The position numbers and the translations under genes are program-made. Shown piece after piece: positions 1 to 6,296 of a stretch of DNA of 7,203 bases (position 1 is the stretch's first letter; every line of letters begins with the position of its first letter). Where the stretch lies: the NCBI GenBank assembly GCA_019689955.1, contig JADGGM010000149.1, positions 1-7,203 on the forward strand, written 5' to 3'. The stretch is from Gemmatimonadaceae bacterium (lineage in GTDB: Bacteria; Gemmatimonadota; Gemmatimonadetes; Gemmatimonadales; Gemmatimonadaceae). A model generated the notes under the pieces. That model saw nothing but the letters and a program-made list of their open reading frames with translations. It did not search any database and was not told where the DNA came from.

Positions 1-62
1 GCGCCGCCCCCGCGGCCCCCGCGCGCGGGGCCCCCCCCCCCCCCCCCGGGGGGGGGGGGGGG
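1..62. other. Low-complexity contig end, probably artefact
   Basis: The first 30 bases are almost only G and C. They are followed by 17 C (31-47) and then 15 G (48-62), which together form a self-complementary block. Nothing coding or regulatory is readable here. Long G runs are a known failure of two-colour Illumina chemistry, and the C run would be the same artefact from the other strand. With adapter-like sequence at the opposite end, the simplest reading is an assembly artefact rather than a natural hairpin. Normal-looking sequence starts at about position 63. Confidence 0.75.
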
Positions 63-146
63 CGCGCTACTTGTGCGCCGGTGGGCAATTCGGCAGGTTG
101 GCGACGCCGTCGCGCGGCTCCGTCGCCGCGCCCTGTCACCGATTCC

Positions 147-150
147 GGAG
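147..150 (+). promoter_or_regulatory. Shine-Dalgarno for the MFS transporter
   Basis: GGAG lies 8 bases before the ATG at 159. It decides the start against an in-frame GTG at 81, which would add 26 Arg/Pro-rich residues with no family resemblance. No convincing -35/-10 pair was found between 63 and 146. Confidence 0.6.
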
Positions 151-158
151 ATCCCGCC

Positions 159-1391
159 ATGACCGAGACCGTCGCGGCGACCGCGACGCGCGCACGCGCC
201 ACCCACGCTCCCAGCGACCACCGCGCCGCCGTGCTGGCGAGCTTCCTCGGGTGGACGCTCGACGCGTTCGACTTCTTCCTCGTGGTCTTCTGCCTCACGG
301 CGATCGGGAAGGAGTTCAACGTCTCGGACACGCGGATGGCCTTCACGATCACGCTCACCCTCGCCTTCCGCCCGGTGGGCGCGTTCATCTTCGGGATCAT
401 GGCCGACCGGTACGGGCGGCGCCTCCCGCTCATGATCGACCTCGTGTTCTACTCGGTGGTCGAGGTGCTCTCCGGGCTCGCGCCGAGCTACACGACGTTT
501 CTCGTGCTGCGCGCGCTGTTCGGGATCGGCATGGGAGGCGAGTGGGGGGTCGGGGCCTCGCTGGCGATGGAGAAGGCGCCGTCGCGGCTCCGCGGCGTGC
601 TCTCGGGGCTGCTCCAGGAAGGGTACGCGGCGGGGTACCTGCTCGCCGCGGTGTGCTACTTCCTCGTGTTCCCGCGGTGGGGGTGGCGCCCGCTCTTCTT
701 CCTCGGCGGGCTCCCGGCGCTCCTGGCGCTCTTCGTGCGCGCGCGCGTGAAGGAATCGGAGGTGTGGGAGCGCACGCGACAGACGGAGTGGCGCGCGCTG
801 GGGCGCACCATCGTCTCACACTGGCGGCTCTTTCTCTACCTCACGCTGCTCATGGCGATGATGAACTTCATCTCGCACGGCACGCAGGACATGTACCCCA
901 CCTTCCTCGAGCGCGACTGGGGCTTCTCTCCGGCGCGGCGCGCGCTGCTCACCGGCTTCTCGATGGTCGGCGCGATCACGGGCGGGGTGCTCTTCGGGCT
1001 CTTCTCCGACCGCATCGGGCGGCGCCGCGCGATCGTGATCGCGCTCGTGCTGGCGATCCTGCTCATCCCGCTCTGGGCGTTTGCCCCCTCCACGGCGTTC
1101 CTCGTGGCCGGGGCGTTCCTCATGCAGTTCATGGTGCAGGGGGCGTGGGGGGTGATCCCCGCGCACATCACCGAGCTCGCGCCGGATTCGGTGCGCGGAT
1201 TCCTCCCGGGGTTCGCCTATCAGTGCGGCGTGCTGATCGCCGGCTCGGTGGTCGTCCTCCAGACGCAGATCGCCGCGCGCACGACGTACGCGAACGCGAT
1301 GGCGCTCGTGGCGCTGGTCGTCCTGGCGGTCGGCGCGATCGTGACGGCGCTGGGGCGCGAGAAGCACGGGATCACCTTCGGCGCCTCCTGA
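159..1391 (+). CDS. MFS monocarboxylate (lactate-type) transporter, Jen/SHS family
   Basis: Predicted inner-membrane proton symporter of 410 residues, the usual length for a 12-helix major facilitator. The two halves each carry the MFS loop motif between helices 2 and 3: GIMADRYGRR at residues 79-88 and GLFSDRIGRR at 280-289. Residues 236-248 (NFISHGTQDMYPT) fit the signature N-x-x-[ST]-H-x-[ST]-Q-D-x-x-x-T described for the Jen lactate/pyruvate permeases. The first helix (GWTLDAFDFFLVVF, from residue 31) is also typical of the sialate:H+ symporter group (TC 2.A.1.12), which contains both NanT and bacterial lactate-type carriers. The substrate is therefore inferred to be lactate, pyruvate or a similar short carboxylate; sialic acid is less likely because no sialate catabolic genes are nearby. 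The ATG at 159 is chosen for its GGAG. The gene stands alone on the + strand and ends 7 bases from a convergent gene. Family assignment is firm, substrate is not. Confidence 0.9.
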   Translation: MTETVAATATRARATHAPSDHRAAVLASFLGWTLDAFDFFLVVFCLTAIGKEFNVSDTRMAFTITLTLAFRPVGAFIFGIMADRYGRRLPLMIDLVFYSVVEVLSGLAPSYTTFLVLRALFGIGMGGEWGVGASLAMEKAPSRLRGVLSGLLQEGYAAGYLLAAVCYFLVFPRWGWRPLFFLGGLPALLALFVRARVKESEVWERTRQTEWRALGRTIVSHWRLFLYLTLLMAMMNFISHGTQDMYPTFLERDWGFSPARRALLTGFSMVGAITGGVLFGLFSDRIGRRRAIVIALVLAILLIPLWAFAPSTAFLVAGAFLMQFMVQGAWGVIPAHITELAPDSVRGFLPGFAYQCGVLIAGSVVVLQTQIAARTTYANAMALVALVVLAVGAIVTALGREKHGITFGAS

Positions 1392-1396
1392 GGCGC
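1381..1396. terminator. Stem-loop between convergent genes, possible bidirectional terminator
   Basis: GCGCCT (1381-1386) and AGGCGC (1391-1396) form a perfect 6-bp GC-rich stem around a 4-base loop. The transporter stop codon (TGA, 1389-1391) lies inside it. The minus-strand lipoprotein gene ends just beyond, at 1399. The position suits a shared terminator, but neither side has a T-tract, so function is an inference. Confidence 0.4.
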
Positions 1397-1398
1397 GA

Positions 1399-2175
1399 TC
1401 ACGGGCCGTCGCCGTCGTCGCGCATCACGCCGCACCCGCGATAGCGGCGTCCGTCGAGCGTAACGACGACGGTGGCGGCGTCGTACTCGCCGGACATGGC
1501 GTCGATGCACGGCGCCTCACGCGCGTCGATGCGAATGGTGTGATGGGGCGCCGCCTCGGTACGCGCCGTGTACACGCGCCCGCCGGGGCGCGGACGCGGC
1601 GCGGTGTACGGGAACACGATCGCGGCCGTGTCGGCGGGGCGCGAGAAGACGATCTGTCCGCGCGCGATCTCCAGGGTCCAGAAGGGTTCGGTGCCGTGCG
1701 CGCGCAGCTCGCCCGCGGGGCGTGGGTCGTCGCACGCCGCGCTCCCGCGCGCGTTCGTGGCGCGGAGGAGTCGCGTGATCACGAACGTGCGCCCGTACGC
1801 GGCGCCGAACCCGTCGGGGGGCGGCGGCGCCCAGCGGCCCATGACCTCGACGTAGAGTGGATCGTACGTCTTCGCCGCCAGCCGGCCGTAGACGCGCCAG
1901 AGGGCGTCGCCGGTGCTGTCGGCGATCCAGGCATCGCTCACGGCGCCGCACGCGCGGAAGGTGCGGACGTCAGGCCCGAGCGAGATGAACCCGCGCGCCG
2001 GATGCGGCGCCGTGTCGGGAGGTATGGTGGGGGCAGCGCTCACCGCCGTCGCGGCGGGGAGGGAGTCGTGGAGCGCCGCCGCGCCGCCGTGCAGCTCGGC
2101 CCGGCACGCGGCGACGCCGAGCAAGAGCAGGACGACGAGAGCACCACGGCGCGCCGAGCGTCCCCCCACCCGCAT
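1399..2175 (-). CDS. Putative lipoprotein, COG3650-like
   Basis: A 258-residue predicted exported lipoprotein. Residues 1-24 form a lipoprotein signal: Arg-rich start, hydrophobic stretch 12-22 and lipobox V-A-A-C with the lipidated cysteine at 24. A low-complexity Ala/Pro linker follows to about 60. Two conserved-looking blocks come next. The first, about 65-140, includes FRACG (C76) and YVEVMGR. The second, from about 157, includes HGTEPFW (160-166) and CIDAMSG (223-229) and ends with RGCG (C248). I recall the EPFW motif and the C-x-D-x-M-S-G...GCG ending from a family of bacterial envelope lipoproteins (COG3650-like, distantly reminiscent of NlpE/HslJ-type proteins). No biochemical function is established that I know of. 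C76, C148, C223 and C248 could form disulfides in the periplasm. Only 5 bases separate it from the upstream 104-residue gene. The sequence before its ATG has no good Shine-Dalgarno, so translational coupling is likely. A GTG two codons downstream is a possible alternative start. Confidence 0.75.
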   Translation of the reverse strand: MRVGGRSARRGALVVLLLLGVAACRAELHGGAAALHDSLPAATAVSAAPTIPPDTAPHPARGFISLGPDVRTFRACGAVSDAWIADSTGDALWRVYGRLAAKTYDPLYVEVMGRWAPPPPDGFGAAYGRTFVITRLLRATNARGSAACDDPRPAGELRAHGTEPFWTLEIARGQIVFSRPADTAAIVFPYTAPRPRPGGRVYTARTEAAPHHTIRIDAREAPCIDAMSGEYDAATVVVTLDGRRYRGCGVMRDDGDGP

Positions 2176-2180
2176 CGCGA

Positions 2181-2495
2181 TCAGTCGGCCCGATAGTACG
2201 CCTCGATCGACCAGCTCACGATCTGCTCGGCGAGGCGGCGGCGCTCCGGGAGGAGCAGGACGTCCGCGTTGCCCGTCTCGATCCGCGCCAGCGCCTGCTT
2301 CACGTGGATCACCGTCGCCTCGATGGTCGCGCCGTCGCGCCGCAGCTCGGCCACGTACTCGTGGACTGCGTGGCGGAGCGGGGCCGGATCCGGAACCGTC
2401 GGCGCAACGAGCGAGCGGAGGGCGTGATCGAGTCGCGTGCGCGGCGCATCGACCGGCTCTCCGCTCCAGCGGATGTCAGCGGCATCGTGCGTCAT
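2181..2495 (-). CDS. Small helical protein of unknown function
   Basis: A 104-residue soluble protein that I do not recognise. There is no signal peptide or membrane segment. It contains no cysteine and is rich in Ala, Arg, Glu and Asp. Predicted helices fall at about 20-30, 38-53, 57-74 and 84-103. The C-terminal part (LAEQIVSWSIEAYYR, 88-102) is amphipathic with clustered aromatics, which suggests a small helical bundle or an interaction module. The start at 2495 is preferred over an in-frame ATG at 2612. It has AAGGAGGT six bases upstream, whereas the longer form would begin inside a candidate promoter and add an Ala/Arg-rich stretch typical of untranslated GC-rich DNA. It is followed after 5 bases by the lipoprotein gene, and the two are probably one transcription unit. 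A regulatory or partner role is possible but nothing shows it. I am confident that it is a gene, not about its role. Confidence 0.75.
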   Translation of the reverse strand: MTHDAADIRWSGEPVDAPRTRLDHALRSLVAPTVPDPAPLRHAVHEYVAELRRDGATIEATVIHVKQALARIETGNADVLLLPERRRLAEQIVSWSIEAYYRAD

Positions 2496-2501
2496 ACGGC
2501 G

Positions 2502-2509
2502 ACCTCCTT
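2502..2509 (-). promoter_or_regulatory. Near-ideal Shine-Dalgarno of the 104-residue gene
   Basis: On the minus strand this reads AAGGAGGT, six bases before the ATG at 2495. It is the strongest ribosome binding site in the window and fixes the start of this gene. Confidence 0.85.
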
Positions 2510-2518
2510 GCCGACGTC

Positions 2519-2534
2519 GCCAGCCATGGCTGGC
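2519..2534. repeat. Perfect 16-bp palindrome in the leader of the small gene
   Basis: GCCAGCCATGGCTGGC equals its own reverse complement. It lies 9 bases upstream of the Shine-Dalgarno, between it and the candidate promoter at 2584-2612. It could be a dimeric repressor site or, in the mRNA, a 6-bp stem with loop CATG next to the ribosome binding site. The sequence is certain; the function is inferred. Confidence 0.5.
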
Positions 2535-2540
2535 TGCGCG

Positions 2541-2556
2541 CGCCGCCGCAGCGGCG
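2541..2556. repeat. Second inverted repeat in the same leader
   Basis: CGCCGC (2541-2546) and GCGGCG (2551-2556) can pair around a 4-base loop, only 6 bases from the palindrome at 2519-2534. In the transcript the two hairpins would stand in tandem before the Shine-Dalgarno. Such short G/C repeats also occur by chance in DNA this GC-rich. Confidence 0.35.
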
Positions 2557-2583
2557 GGGGCGACGCATCGTGGAAGCGGGACC

Positions 2584-2612
2584 AATATGCCGGTCGGGTG
2601 ATCAACGTACAA
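2584..2612 (-). promoter_or_regulatory. Candidate promoter of the small gene/lipoprotein unit
   Basis: On the minus strand TTGTAC (2612-2607) and CATATT (2589-2584) are separated by exactly 17 bases. They resemble -35 and -10 boxes, with 3/6 and 4/6 matches to the sigma-70 consensus. This is one of the few AT-richer patches nearby, and it lies about 90 bases before the start codon at 2495. CGTAC-AA-GTACG (2606-2617) is a short palindrome overlapping the -35 box. Confidence 0.35.
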
Positions 2613-2685
2613 GTACGAGACGTCCCCAACCGCGCGGTGTTAAGGCACCGTCTGCCCCATGGCAACGATGTGTGACGGGGAGGTC

Positions 2686-2730
2686 CGGACCGTGGTGCGT
2701 TACGCGCCGGGTGGTCCCCGGGGCGGTCCG
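2686..2730 (-). terminator. Weak terminator-like inverted repeat after the GGDEF-EAL gene
   Basis: CGGACCG (2686-2692) and CGGTCCG (2724-2730) are complementary, with a 31-base loop that itself contains CCCCGGGG on the minus strand. The repeat begins 9 bases after the stop codon at 2739. It has no T-tract and a long loop, so termination here is only suggested by position. Confidence 0.25.
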
Positions 2731-2738
2731 ATGACGCC

Positions 2739-5510
2739 CTACGGCTGGCTCGTCCTGGCCCGATCGGGGCTCACGCCGACGCGCTGGGCGTCGAGCAGCG
2801 CGTCGATCTCCACCACCTCCACGGGCCGGGCGAAGTAGAAGCCCTGCCCCATCTCGCACCCCAGCTCCTGGAGGCCGGAGAGCTGGCGCGACTGCTCGAT
2901 CCCTTCCGCGATGGTCTGGAGCTGGAGCGTCTCACCCAGGGCGAGGATCGCGCGCACCAGCGCGGGCTCCGTCCCGGCGTTCCCGATGTCGTCGACGAAT
3001 GCTTTGTCGATCTTGAGGATGTCCACCGGGAACCGCTGCAGGTAGCCGAGCGAGGAGTAGCCGGTGCCGAAGTCATCGATCGCCAGGCGGACCCCGACCT
3101 CCTTGAGCGCGCGCAGTCGCTCCAGGATCACGTCGTTCTGCTGCATGAGCACACTCTCGGTGATCTCGAGCACGAGCTGGCGCGGATCCAGCCCGCTGTC
3201 GGAGAGCGCGCTCCGCACGTCGTCGACCACCGCTTCGTACTGGAGCTGGTGCCCCGAGACGTTCACGGTGAGGGTGAGCGGCTGCCCGGTCGCGCGCCGT
3301 GCTTCCCAGAGCGCCGCCTGCCGGCACGCCTCGCGGAGCACCCACCGGCCGAGCGGCACGATGAGCCCCGTTTCCTCGGCCAATGGGATGAACTGCATCG
3401 GCGTGAGCACCCCCCGCGTCGGATGATTCCAGCGGACGAGCGCCTCCACCCCCTTCACGTCCCCCGTCTGGAGCATCACGATCGGTTGGTAGAGGAGGGT
3501 GAGCTCCCCACCCCGGTCGAGCGCGAGGCGCAGGTCCGCCTGCAGCTCGAGGCGCTCGAGCGCCTTGGCGTGCATCCCCGGCTCGAACCGCTCGTACCGC
3601 GCCTTGCCGCGGCTCTTCGCCATGTACATCGCCATGTCCGCGTTCCGGAGGAGATCGGACGCGCTCCCTTCATCTGTCGCCGTCGCGATCCCGATGCTCG
3701 CCGTGACGAAGACTTCCTTCCCTTCGAGCTGGATGGGGTGCCGTACCGCGGCCGCGACGCGTTCGGCCACCGCGGTCGCCGCGTTGTCGTCGGTCGCATC
3801 CTCGATGAGCAGCGCAAACTCATCGCCCCCGAGCCGCGCGACCGTGTCGGCCGTGCGCACACAGGTGAGGAGCCGCTCGGCGATCGTGATGAGCAGCCGG
3901 TCCCCCGCCGTGTGCCCCAGGCTGTCGTTGATGGTCTTGAAGCTGTCGAGGTCCACGAACAACACCGCGAGCGCCTGCGAGTGCCGGCGCACGAGGGTGA
4001 GCGCGTGGCTCACGCGGTCGAGGAAGAGCACCCGGTTCGCCAGCCCGGTGAGCGGATCGTGGAACGCCTGGTGCGTGAGCTGCGCCTCGAGCGCCTTGCG
4101 CTCGCTGATGTCGCGCGTGTTGAGCACGATCCCGCGCACCGTCGGCTCGTGCAGCAGGTTCGTCCCCACCGTCTCGACGTGGAGCCACCGGCCGTCGTAG
4201 TGGCGCACGCGCCACTCGGTCGGCGCGGTCACCCCTGGGCGGCTCGCCGCCGTGAAGAACGACGCCATCGCGTTCGCCGCGTCGTCGGGGTGGAGGAGGT
4301 CGGCGAGGCGCGTCCCCACCAGCTCGGACGGCTCATAGCCGAAGATGCGGCTCACCGACGGGCTCACGAAGCGGATGATCGTGTCCTCCCCCACGATCGC
4401 GATCACGTCCGACGAATGCTGCACCAGCGAGCGGAAGCGGGCCTCGTTCGCCCTCGCCGCCCGCTCGGCCACCAGGCGCACGTTCTCCTGCACCGCGGCG
4501 ATCTGCCGCCCGATCACCAGCACCGCGACCGACATCGCCCCCAGCGCGAGGATGGCGAGCGGCGCCGGCCACTCGCGCATCGACAGCGCCACGACGAGCC
4601 CGTAATCGAGCGCGATCACGACGTACGGCAACGGGCTGAAGGGCTGCACGCTCATCGCGCTGTCGGGCTGCTCCGCGGGCGCGCTCCCCACCCGCTCGGG
4701 CCACGTGAACCGCGCGAGCCCGGTGATGAGCAGGCAGTACGTCAACAGGTAGGAGAGGTCGGTCCAGCTCAACCCGAACCAGCCGAACTCGAGGAACACC
4801 AGGTCGTTCGCCAGGTCGGAGATCGTGAACGTGATGAGCCCCGCGATGAAGAGCGCGACGGGCCAGCTCCGGCTCTCGCTCGGGCGACGGAGGAGGAACG
4901 TCGTGATCCCGAGCACGAGCAGGAGGTCACACAGCGGATACGCGAGCGCGATCGCGCTCCCCACCGGGGTCAGGTGGTGGGCGAGCGTCGTGGGGCGGAC
5001 GATGAGATACCAGATCGCGATCCCGCCGCCGAGCAGCACCGCGGCGGCGTCGAGGAGAAACTTCCGGTGCTCATGGAGCTGGCGGCGCGTGCGCGGGAAG
5101 GAGAGGAGCCCCGCGAGCAGCAGCGGGTAGATCGCGAAGTAGAAGACGTTCGCCCAGCTATCCCCCGGGTTGCCGTGGAGCACCATCCCCACGTAGATGG
5201 AGACGGCGTTCCCGGCGAGGATGCACAGGAACGCGTCCGCGATGTAACGGAGCGCCGTGGCGGCGCGCGGGTCGATCCCCGGGCGCCGCGAGGCGTGCCA
5301 CGCGAGCGCGACCACCGAGGCGTTGAGCGGGAGGAAGCCCAACCGCGCGGCGATAGACCGGAACGCATCTCCCCCGAGCCCCATCGCGCGCAGCACGATG
5401 TAGACGATCGCGTAGATGATGACGAGGAAGGGGAACGGCGCAGCCCAATCGCTTCGTTCCTGGGGCGCCGGCGGGAGGGGGGACGCCCCAACGATCTGGT
5501 CCGTCTCCAT
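2739..5510 (-). CDS. Membrane PAS-GGDEF-EAL protein (cyclic di-GMP cyclase/phosphodiesterase)
   Basis: A 923-residue inner-membrane protein predicted to control cyclic di-GMP. Residues 25-335 hold about ten hydrophobic segments, an integral-membrane sensory region I cannot assign to a named MASE or MHYT domain. A PAS domain follows (about 353-470) with a typical PAC end (RDISERK, 466-472). The GGDEF domain starts near 484 (DPLTGLANR). It has an intact GGDEF active site at 561-565 and an RxxD inhibitory site (RTAD, 552-555) five residues before it. The EAL domain (about 655-910) keeps E689 of EAL, N750, E782 of EITES, DD at 812-813, K833, E869 and Q889, the residues needed for metal binding and catalysis. 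Both activities are therefore possible, with product inhibition of the cyclase half. No Shine-Dalgarno is evident before the ATG at 5510. The leader instead carries an 8-bp inverted repeat (5525-5552). The gene is flanked by 144 and 243 noncoding bases and is probably transcribed alone. The net direction of activity and the signal cannot be told from sequence. Confidence 0.93.
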   Translation of the reverse strand: METDQIVGASPLPPAPQERSDWAAPFPFLVIIYAIVYIVLRAMGLGGDAFRSIAARLGFLPLNASVVALAWHASRRPGIDPRAATALRYIADAFLCILAGNAVSIYVGMVLHGNPGDSWANVFYFAIYPLLLAGLLSFPRTRRQLHEHRKFLLDAAAVLLGGGIAIWYLIVRPTTLAHHLTPVGSAIALAYPLCDLLLVLGITTFLLRRPSESRSWPVALFIAGLITFTISDLANDLVFLEFGWFGLSWTDLSYLLTYCLLITGLARFTWPERVGSAPAEQPDSAMSVQPFSPLPYVVIALDYGLVVALSMREWPAPLAILALGAMSVAVLVIGRQIAAVQENVRLVAERAARANEARFRSLVQHSSDVIAIVGEDTIIRFVSPSVSRIFGYEPSELVGTRLADLLHPDDAANAMASFFTAASRPGVTAPTEWRVRHYDGRWLHVETVGTNLLHEPTVRGIVLNTRDISERKALEAQLTHQAFHDPLTGLANRVLFLDRVSHALTLVRRHSQALAVLFVDLDSFKTINDSLGHTAGDRLLITIAERLLTCVRTADTVARLGGDEFALLIEDATDDNAATAVAERVAAAVRHPIQLEGKEVFVTASIGIATATDEGSASDLLRNADMAMYMAKSRGKARYERFEPGMHAKALERLELQADLRLALDRGGELTLLYQPIVMLQTGDVKGVEALVRWNHPTRGVLTPMQFIPLAEETGLIVPLGRWVLREACRQAALWEARRATGQPLTLTVNVSGHQLQYEAVVDDVRSALSDSGLDPRQLVLEITESVLMQQNDVILERLRALKEVGVRLAIDDFGTGYSSLGYLQRFPVDILKIDKAFVDDIGNAGTEPALVRAILALGETLQLQTIAEGIEQSRQLSGLQELGCEMGQGFYFARPVEVVEIDALLDAQRVGVSPDRARTSQP

Positions 5511-5524
5511 AACACGATGACGCA

Positions 5525-5552
5525 GAGGGGCCTAACTCGTTTCGGGCCCCTC
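5525..5552. repeat. 8-bp inverted repeat in the GGDEF-EAL leader
   Basis: GAGGGGCC (5525-5532) and GGCCCCTC (5545-5552) are perfectly complementary around a 12-base loop, ending 14 bases before the start codon at 5510. It could be an operator, an mRNA hairpin limiting ribosome access, or a terminator of the upstream queCE unit. There is no T-tract to support the last option. Confidence 0.5.
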
Positions 5553-5654
5553 GGCGACTACGGACGTTGTGCCCCTGCCGCAGGCGGAACGATCCACCAC
5601 CTCCCCGGCAACCGCCGCGCGTAAAGTGCTCCCCGGGCGGAAGCAATGGGCAGT

Positions 5655-6296
5655 TTAGGGGATCCCGAGGAGCTTGTGCACCTGGAGGCTGAGCCGCCAC
5701 TGTGGGTGCGCGAGGCAGTACCGCAGTGCCAGCTCGGTGTTGCGCGCGCGGTGCGGTCCGTCCATCGGCTGGAGGAAGAAGTGGCGGAAGGGGAGCCCGG
5801 CGAACCGCTCCGGCTCCGCGCCGTCCTGCGGGAAGACGAGCTTCAGCTCATCCCCCTGCTGCAGCACGAGCTCGGCCCCGGCCTTGGGGCTCACGCACAC
5901 CCAGTCGATCCCCTCCGGCGGGCGCTGCGTCCCATTGGTCTCCACGGCGATCTCGAACCCGCGCGCGTGCAGCGCATCCACGAGCGGGGCATCGAGCTGC
6001 AGCAGGGGCTCGCCCCCCGTACAAACGACGAACCGGCGCGCGCGGTCCGGTGCGTCGCCAGGCCAGGCGCGTGCGACCGCGTCGGCGAGCGCGTCGCTCG
6101 AGGGGAAGCGGCCGCCGCCGGGGCCGTCGGTCCCCACGAAATCGGTGTCGCAGAAGGTGCAGATGGCGGAGGCGCGGTCGCGCTCGCGCCCCGTCCACAG
6201 GTTGCACCCGGCGAAGCGGCAGAACACCGCCGGGCGCCCGACGTTGGCGCCTTCCCCCTGGAGCGTGTAGAAGATCTCCTTGACGGCGTACGTCAT
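5655..6296 (-). CDS. queE: 7-carboxy-7-deazaguanine synthase QueE
   Basis: Radical SAM enzyme of 213 residues. It converts 6-carboxy-5,6,7,8-tetrahydropterin to 7-carboxy-7-deazaguanine (CDG), the ring-contraction step of preQ0/queuosine synthesis in the cytosol. The N-terminus ([21 protein letters not shown], 5-25) is diagnostic of the family. The [4Fe-4S] cysteines are C31, C46 and C49, spaced CX14CX2C rather than the usual radical SAM CX3CX2C. This variant is known from Burkholderia-type QueE proteins. TGGEP (93-97) contacts S-adenosylmethionine, and VETNGT, SPKAG and the ending QVHKLLGIP are also typical. The start at 6296 overlaps the queC stop as ATGA, which implies translational coupling. 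An in-frame upstream extension is rejected because it runs antisense-like through queC. The product passes to QueC, encoded just upstream. Confidence 0.95.
   Translation of the reverse strand: MTYAVKEIFYTLQGEGANVGRPAVFCRFAGCNLWTGRERDRASAICTFCDTDFVGTDGPGGGRFPSSDALADAVARAWPGDAPDRARRFVVCTGGEPLLQLDAPLVDALHARGFEIAVETNGTQRPPEGIDWVCVSPKAGAELVLQQGDELKLVFPQDGAEPERFAGLPFRHFFLQPMDGPHRARNTELALRYCLAHPQWRLSLQVHKLLGIP

Noticed and set aside
71..1444. A 457-codon + strand frame overlapping the transporter
   Set aside because: It is a shifted shadow of the MFS gene. The product is Arg/Ala/Gly-rich without membrane helices, whereas the frame at 159-1391 gives a textbook transporter.
2496..2612. Longer N-terminus for the 104-residue protein
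   Set aside because: The extra 39 residues are Ala/Arg-rich, overlap the candidate promoter and palindrome, and ignore the excellent AAGGAGGT before the ATG at 2495.
3249..5624. A 791-codon open frame on the + strand opposite the GGDEF-EAL gene
   Set aside because: It is antisense to a clear gene with all catalytic motifs. Its product is an Arg/His/Glu-rich low-complexity string typical of GC-rich shadow frames, and it resembles no family.
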